5,557 nt of DNA. Origin: DATKMS01 sp041497995. GTDB lineage: Bacteria > Desulfobacterota > Binatia > HRBIN30. Positions 1-3,283 of this stretch are shown in pieces. The notes below the pieces were generated by a model that saw only the letters and a list, made by a program, of their open reading frames with translations, did not search any database and was not told the origin of the DNA. Where the stretch lies: assembly GCA_041497995.1 (NCBI GenBank), contig JBGQHM010000437.1, positions 1-5,557 on the forward strand, given 5' to 3'. The translations under genes and the position numbers were made by a program. The first letter of the stretch is position 1. Every line of letters starts with the position of its first letter.

Positions 1-138
1 GCTGCACAATGCGACGGTGGATGCGGTTCGTACTTCACGCACGATAGGGTGGTTTCGGCGACTAGCAGCCCGTCGGACTTGGCAGCCCGGAGCGACCCAA
101 CGGGGAGCGGACCATAGAAATGACGCCGGCCGCAGGCC
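1..138. other. Left-edge stretch downstream of ribE, nothing recognised
   Basis: These bases follow the ribE stop codon. One minus-strand frame stays open from about 137 to 1, but it has no ATG, no ribosome binding site and no recognisable protein motif. The minus-strand ATG at 114-116 reaches a stop after 17 codons. Plus-strand frames end at 115-117, at 43-45 or just inside ribE. I see no FMN riboswitch motif, tRNA or convincing terminator. The next rib gene, if the operon continues, would lie off the left edge. Confidence 0.5.
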
Positions 139-720
139 TCAGCTGCGCGCCTGCAGCAGCGTCTCAACGTAGCGCGCGATGATGTCAGTCTCGATGTTCA
201 CCGACTGGCCGGGCTTCTTCCGCATGAGATTGGTATGCGCTTGGGTGTACTGCACCAGCGAGACCGCGAAGCTATCGGCGGTCTTGTCGATGATCGTCAG
301 ACTGGCGCCATCGATGGTTACCGGCCCCTTGACGATCATGTAGCGCAGCAGCTCGGGCGGTGTCCGGAAGCGGGCGATGATGGCGTCGGACTCCGGCGTG
401 AACGAAAGGATCGCGGCGCGTCCCTCGACGACGCCGCGTACGATGTGGCCGCTGAGCCGGTCCATCGGCCGTACCGAGCGTTCCAGGTTGACCGCATCGC
501 CCCGCCCCACGTCGCCGAGATTGGACCGCCGATAGGTCTCCGGCATGACATCTGCGGAGAAGCTGTCTCCGTTGATCGCCGTGACCGTGAGGTCGACGCC
601 ATTGATGGCGATCGAGTCGCCGGGCTTCGCATCCGACAGAATTTGGGTGGCGCGGATGCGCAGCCTGCCGGCGTCCGCTTCGACCACTTCTCCCACTTCC
701 TCGATGATTCCTGTGAACAT
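139..720 (-). CDS. ribE: Riboflavin synthase (alpha chain, lumazine-binding double barrel)
   Basis: This 193-residue protein should convert two 6,7-dimethyl-8-ribityllumazine molecules into riboflavin plus 5-amino-6-ribitylaminouracil in the cytosol, the last step of riboflavin synthesis. It begins with the family's canonical MFTGIIEEVG, which is why I start at the ATG (718-720) and not at the in-frame TTG at 754-756. Two lumazine-binding barrels are visible. The N-barrel (about 1-88) has INGVDLTVT at 39-47 and MPET at 59-62. The C-barrel (about 92-185) has VKGPVTIDGASLTI at 130-143 and VNIETDIIARYVE at 174-186. K131, S140 and D179, matching conserved C-barrel residues, are present. Two N-barrel positions are odd: Asp43 replaces the usual Cys of NGxCLTV, and Val97 replaces the second His of GHxxxGH. 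Length is normal. It lies last in the gene run, 32 bp after the membrane-protein gene; the binding site before the ATG is weak. Some bacteria call this gene ribC. Confidence 0.95.
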   Translation of the reverse strand: MFTGIIEEVGEVVEADAGRLRIRATQILSDAKPGDSIAINGVDLTVTAINGDSFSADVMPETYRRSNLGDVGRGDAVNLERSVRPMDRLSGHIVRGVVEGRAAILSFTPESDAIIARFRTPPELLRYMIVKGPVTIDGASLTIIDKTADSFAVSLVQYTQAHTNLMRKKPGQSVNIETDIIARYVETLLQARS

Positions 721-752
721 GCCTACACCGTAGCGGGTTGGCCCGGCGACGG

Positions 753-1157
753 TCAATGCGGCGTGTCAGTTCGAACTGCAGACTGGGCGCTGGATAGCCA
801 TCGCACAAAGAGGATCCCAAAAATCAGGTCGCCCGTTCCCAGCAGAGGAGTGCGGAGGGGGAGGGCGCCGAAGACCCAGAACCACACCAGCAGTGAGAAG
901 AACGACAGTTTGCCTGCGGCGGCGACCGTGATGAAGAGACGGTCGGTACGACCGACTACTGCGGTCCATAGATAGGCGACCCCGAAGAGCAGAACGAACA
1001 TGCAGACGGTCGCAAGATACAGTGGGTGACCACCCTCCGGCAGTCCCGCTAACACCCGCAATGCCCTAGCCGACGGAACGAAGGCGGCTGCGCCGACCAG
1101 GTTCATCGCGGTCGTGGCGAACAAAGCCCCTCGCATCCAGGTCGGCAATGCAATCAT
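753..1157 (-). CDS. Small four-helix membrane protein, function unknown
   Basis: This 134-residue protein matches no family I can name. Four hydrophobic segments are visible at about 10-28, 45-69, 73-97 and 103-121, so it should be an inner-membrane protein with both ends on the same side. Lys83 sits inside the third segment and Asp110 inside the fourth, within GKLSFFSLL and GTGDLIFG. Polar residues at such positions are often functional in small transporters or cofactor-binding membrane proteins, but that is inference. The ATG (1155-1157) follows GAGG at a reasonable distance and shares the ATGA overlap with the DUF4180 stop codon, which suggests translational coupling. Its own stop lies 32 bp before the ribE ATG. 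The coding case rests on the overlap, the ribosome binding site and consistent membrane-helix composition. A DoxX-like or DUF-type small membrane family is possible. Confidence 0.8.
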   Translation of the reverse strand: MIALPTWMRGALFATTAMNLVGAAAFVPSARALRVLAGLPEGGHPLYLATVCMFVLLFGVAYLWTAVVGRTDRLFITVAAAGKLSFFSLLVWFWVFGALPLRTPLLGTGDLIFGILFVRWLSSAQSAVRTDTPH

Positions 1158-1576
1158 GTCGGAACCTCGTCGGCCGTTTGCGGCGCCACAGCCACTGCTT
1201 CAGCAAACCCATCCGCAGACAACCAGGCTTCCGCATCTCCGCGGTGTGTGAAGGTGCGGAAGCTACGACCGCGTTTGGCTTCGAAGAGAAACTCCTCGAA
1301 CCTCTCGGTGTGCTTCGCTTCGGGGGCGAAGATCACTGCGAGCCGGATGTGGTAGTTCTGGAACTTCTGGATGAACTCCCCGGCGAAGAGGGAACGGAGC
1401 TCGAAGAAGGCGTCGGGAAGATTCCGCGAGTCGACAAGGAGGCGGTCCGCATCGTGCTCCCGGCACGCGGCGATTAGACTCAGCGCGTCGTCGACACGCG
1501 TGATCTGCTCTACGCACTCGACGATCCGAACGCCTGCCAGCTCACTCACTTTGGTCTTCATCTTTGAATCGTCCAT
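1154..1576 (-). CDS. DUF4180 domain-containing protein
   Basis: This 140-residue soluble protein has no signal peptide or membrane helix. Residues about 15-118 match my memory of the DUF4180 pattern. An alternating strand/helix start contains DDALSLIAACREHDADRLLVD (29-49). It is followed by the signature NLPDAFFELRSLFAGEFIQK at 52-71, then FQNYHIRLAVIF at 72-83 and a helix with FLFEAKRGRSFRTF near 96-109. The pattern recalls small STAS/SpoIIAA-like alpha/beta folds, so a regulatory or binding role rather than catalysis is possible; the family's function is not established. The start could be the ATG at 1574-1576 or the one at 1559-1561, which removes five residues; neither has a clear ribosome binding site. 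It begins 7 bp after the methyltransferase stop and overlaps the next gene by 4 bp. About 20 residues after the domain are Ala/Val-rich and look unstructured. Confidence 0.85.
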   Translation of the reverse strand: MDDSKMKTKVSELAGVRIVECVEQITRVDDALSLIAACREHDADRLLVDSRNLPDAFFELRSLFAGEFIQKFQNYHIRLAVIFAPEAKHTERFEEFLFEAKRGRSFRTFTHRGDAEAWLSADGFAEAVAVAPQTADEVPT

Positions 1577-1583
1577 CGACGGT

Positions 1584-2291
1584 CTACCAGACCATAGGCA
1601 TCAGTCGATACCTGACTTTCCGGCAATACCCGTCGTAGCCCGGCAGGTGCGCCGACAGAAACCGCTCTTCGTCCAGAAGCCGAGCGACGATGGCGCCGCA
1701 GAGCGGAACGGCGACGAGCAGCGCCCACAGCGATCCCAACGCCAATGGCGTCGCTAGGAACGCCAGCACGCCGCCCGCATACATCGGGTGGCGAACGAGG
1801 CGATATGGCCCCGTCTCTACCACCTGCTGGCCCGGTTCGACTTTCACGACACTCCCGGTGTGGCTGTTCTCTTTGAATACGAAGAAGACGATCAGGAGTC
1901 CCAACACGACAACCACGTCTGCTGACAGAACGATCGGGATCGGCAAAGCCGACCAGTGAAAGCGATGATCGAGCCCTGGAACTATCAAGAGGGCACAGAA
2001 CAACAGCCCTGTTAGTGCTTGAATGATCTTCTGGCTCGCCTCCGGCTCGGCGCCCGGACCGACCCGGAGGCGACGCTCAACGAGACGGGGATCATGCTTC
2101 AGAAAATACAGCGTAATGAACAGCACCGAGACTGAGAAGACAATCCAGTAGATCCACGCCTCCCAGAAACGCAGCGACCAAGCGGGCAGGAAGAGCAGTA
2201 GGGCAAGCACAACCTGCAACCTGATGAACCCAAGAAGGGCCTTCCGCGAAAGGTCGCCCCCTATATTGCTTCCCGGTGATTCCGTTGCCAT
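1584..2291 (-). CDS. ICMT/PEMT-like integral membrane methyltransferase
   Basis: This 235-residue protein belongs to the isoprenylcysteine carboxylmethyltransferase-like family (ICMT/PEMT superfamily), whose members use S-adenosylmethionine to methylate lipid-linked or other membrane-facing substrates. The bacterial substrate is usually unknown. Hydrophobic segments lie at about 22-38, 45-64, 92-106, 115-139 and 174-204. The SAM-binding core is well kept: TGPYRLVRHPMYAG at 160-173, then LLDEERFL at 205-212 and LPGYDGYCRKVRYRLMP at 216-232, with the Arg-His-Pro and Glu-Glu motifs expected for this family. The ENSHTGSVVKVEPGQ stretch before the core is also typical. Length fits the family. The ATG (2289-2291) is preceded by only a weak ribosome binding site and lies 3 bp past an attC-like repeat. 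About 12 polar residues precede the first conserved block. Neighbours give no substrate hint. Confidence 0.92.
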   Translation of the reverse strand: MATESPGSNIGGDLSRKALLGFIRLQVVLALLLFLPAWSLRFWEAWIYWIVFSVSVLFITLYFLKHDPRLVERRLRVGPGAEPEASQKIIQALTGLLFCALLIVPGLDHRFHWSALPIPIVLSADVVVVLGLLIVFFVFKENSHTGSVVKVEPGQQVVETGPYRLVRHPMYAGGVLAFLATPLALGSLWALLVAVPLCGAIVARLLDEERFLSAHLPGYDGYCRKVRYRLMPMVW

Positions 2292-2294
2292 GAA

Positions 2295-2365
2295 GCCGAA
2301 ACGCGTTGTCGTTCAGGTGCGGCGCGTCGTTCGCCGTCGCCTGGAGCGGCCTTGTTCGTCGGTGC
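2295..2365 (-). repeat. Imperfect inverted repeat resembling a degenerate integron attC site
   Basis: On the minus strand this region reads as two outer arms around a hairpin. Outer arm pairing, in plus coordinates: 2295-2299 with 2359-2363 (one G-T wobble) and 2300-2302 with 2354-2356, leaving a two-base bulge at 2357-2358. Inner stem: 2314-2319 with 2338-2343 (one wobble) and 2320-2324 with 2332-2336, with T2337 bulged and a 7-base loop at 2325-2331. The minus strand carries GAACAAGGC at the left arm, GACGGCG in the stem, CTGAACG after it, and GTTTCGGC at the right arm. This resembles attC sites, which have R'' ending in AAC, an extrahelical base, and R' of the form GTTRRRY. R' here fits poorly after GTT. 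It overlaps the last codons of the AhpD-like gene. No integrase gene and no second copy are in the window. Confidence 0.45.
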
Positions 2366-2723
2366 GTCGTGCGTTCACTCTGCCTCCAGCAAACGTGCGT
2401 TCGAGAACCTCGAGCGCGAACCGAGCCGACACGGTCGCCGGGCCGCCCCCCATCTCGATGCCGACTTCGATGGCTTCTAGCACTTCCCGCATGGTGGCTC
2501 CCGCCGCAGCCGCCTGCTCGATATGCCACTGCATGCACGATTCGCAATCGACCTTGACGGAGATTCCGACTGCGATGAGTTCCTTGGTCCTTTTGGGAAG
2601 TGCGCCGTCGGAGAAGGCGGCCTCCTCCAGGTGGAGGAAGGCTTCGTAGACCTTCGACTTGAGCGCGCGCAGCTTGGCGTGGGCCGCCTTCCTTCGCCGC
2701 ACGATCTCTGCAAGTTTGTCCAC
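2313..2723 (-). CDS. Carboxymuconolactone decarboxylase/AhpD-family CxxC protein
   Basis: This soluble all-helical protein has 136 residues from the chosen start. The CMD/AhpD core spans about 22-108: LPKRTKELIAVGISV (42-56), then DCESCMQWHIEQA (59-71) holding Cys60, Cys63 and His67, and later EAIEVGIEMGGGPATV (83-98). In AhpD-type members the CxxC pair and nearby His and Glu catalyse thiol-dependent peroxide reduction. True carboxymuconolactone decarboxylases lack the CxxC, so a peroxidase or disulfide role is more likely here. I chose the GTG at 2721-2723, which follows AGGAAGG (2729-2735) by five bases; the GTG at 2736-2738 forms a GTGA overlap with the previous stop but lacks a binding site, and the GTG at 2724-2726 is also possible. 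The last 20 or so residues are Arg/Thr-rich and appear to be encoded by the attC-like repeat, not by the family fold. Confidence 0.88.
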   Translation of the reverse strand: MDKLAEIVRRRKAAHAKLRALKSKVYEAFLHLEEAAFSDGALPKRTKELIAVGISVKVDCESCMQWHIEQAAAAGATMREVLEAIEVGIEMGGGPATVSARFALEVLERTFAGGRVNARRTDEQGRSRRRRTTRRT

Positions 2724-2728
2724 CACTG

Positions 2729-2735
2729 CCTTCCT
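2729..2735 (-). promoter_or_regulatory. Ribosome binding site deciding the AhpD-like start
   Basis: AGGAAGG on the minus strand begins on the last base of the upstream oxidoreductase stop codon (2735-2737). It is two bases before the GTG at 2724-2726 and five before the GTG at 2721-2723. It lies downstream of the GTG at 2736-2738, so it cannot serve that start. The arrangement points to re-initiation by ribosomes finishing the upstream gene. Confidence 0.6.
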
Positions 2736-3205
2736 CACCAGCCGTTGGCGAGCACCCGGAACACCGGGAACGCAGCCGCGACCTTCTCGAACTCTGGGAG
2801 CGGCGCGTCTTTGTCTACAGGGATGTGCGGGCGCGCTCCAGGTGCGCGCTGGAGGTAAGCCTTCAAGATGGGTGCGCGCTGACCAGCGGGCACTTCTTCG
2901 AGGCGAACCTCCTCGCGACGACCGTGCCGGAGCACCACCTTTCCCCCCGCTGCTCGCGTGTTCCGAACCCAGGCGACGTCCTCTCCGAGCATTGACACCA
3001 AGTACCGCTGCCCATCCACGAGGGCAATCACAACGGGTAGGGAGATGACTCGCCCGGACTTACGCCCCGTCACCTCCAACGTAACGAGGTAGTTGGATGC
3101 GACGCCTGAGGAACCAAGAGCGGCCCACGCCAGGTTCAGAATCTTCGCCAGTCGGTTGGGCCGCTGCCCGCGGTACAACCATCGCTTGAAGTCGCCTCGA
3201 GCCAT
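2735..3205 (-). CDS. DDN/nitroreductase-family deazaflavin (F420)-type oxidoreductase
   Basis: This 156-residue protein looks like the deazaflavin-dependent nitroreductase family (split beta-barrel, Ddn-like), whose characterised members use reduced F420 to reduce quinones or nitro compounds. The N-terminus FKRWLYRGQRPNRLAK (6-21) is the family's amphipathic start. VTLEVTGRKSGR (41-52) gives the cofactor-phosphate loop TGRKSGR. LVSMLGEDVAWVRNTRA (69-85) matches the usual segment ending in W-x-x-N. The C-terminus has FPVFRV. Whether F420, FMN or another cofactor is bound cannot be told from sequence alone, because related barrels differ. I start at the ATG (3203-3205), two bases after AGGAG; the GTG just upstream would overlap that site. 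The ORF ends within four bases of a possible AhpD-like GTG start, and the two are probably co-translated. No F420 biosynthesis gene is in view. Confidence 0.9.
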   Translation of the reverse strand: MARGDFKRWLYRGQRPNRLAKILNLAWAALGSSGVASNYLVTLEVTGRKSGRVISLPVVIALVDGQRYLVSMLGEDVAWVRNTRAAGGKVVLRHGRREEVRLEEVPAGQRAPILKAYLQRAPGARPHIPVDKDAPLPEFEKVAAAFPVFRVLANGW

Positions 3206-3217
3206 CACTCCTGCCGG
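3206..3217 (-). promoter_or_regulatory. Ribosome binding site for the deazaflavin-type oxidoreductase
   Basis: On the minus strand GGCAGGAGTG directly precedes the ATG at 3203-3205. AGGAG is close (two bases), so initiation may be suboptimal. A second purine-rich AAAGGAG lies about 16 bases upstream, too far for this ATG and with no start codon at normal spacing. Confidence 0.45.
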
Positions 3218-3250
3218 CGTGCTCCTTTCGACGCGCTCGATCCCGCCTCA

Positions 3251-3283
3251 GGCTTGCCACGCAAACGGCCAGCGTTACAAGCC
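3251..3283 (-). other. Hairpin spanning the batDE stop codon
   Basis: GGCTTG (3251-3256) pairs perfectly with CAAGCC (3278-3283), and ACGC (3259-3262) pairs with GCGT (3272-3275), separated by a 2x2 internal loop and closed by a 9-base loop. The batDE stop codon (3275-3277) is inside the structure. No T-run follows on either strand, so it is not a standard intrinsic terminator. It could limit read-through, protect a processed 3' end, or be chance. Confidence 0.3.

Noticed and set aside
55..90. TAGCAGCCCGTCGGACTT-like string near the left edge, loosely like some insertion-sequence ends
   Set aside because: No matching inverted end, target duplication or transposase remnant is visible, and the resemblance is from memory and short.
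1..138. FMN riboswitch or the next rib gene beside ribE
   Set aside because: The region is downstream of ribE in the direction of transcription, and neither the RFN-element core nor a recognisable N-terminus is present.
721..756. Earlier TTG start for ribE overlapping the upstream stop codon
   Set aside because: The family begins at MFTG; the extra 12 residues match nothing, and the TTG is only an in-frame extension.
767..778. Perfect 12-bp palindrome CAGTTCGAACTG upstream of ribE, possible operator
   Set aside because: It lies within the 3' codons of the membrane-protein gene, about one such palindrome is expected by chance in a window this size, and no promoter elements flank it.
235..975. 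Open plus-strand frame of 246 codons across ribE and the membrane-protein gene
   Set aside because: It is antisense to a confident riboflavin synthase, crosses a gene boundary, and its translation looks like random GC-rich sequence.
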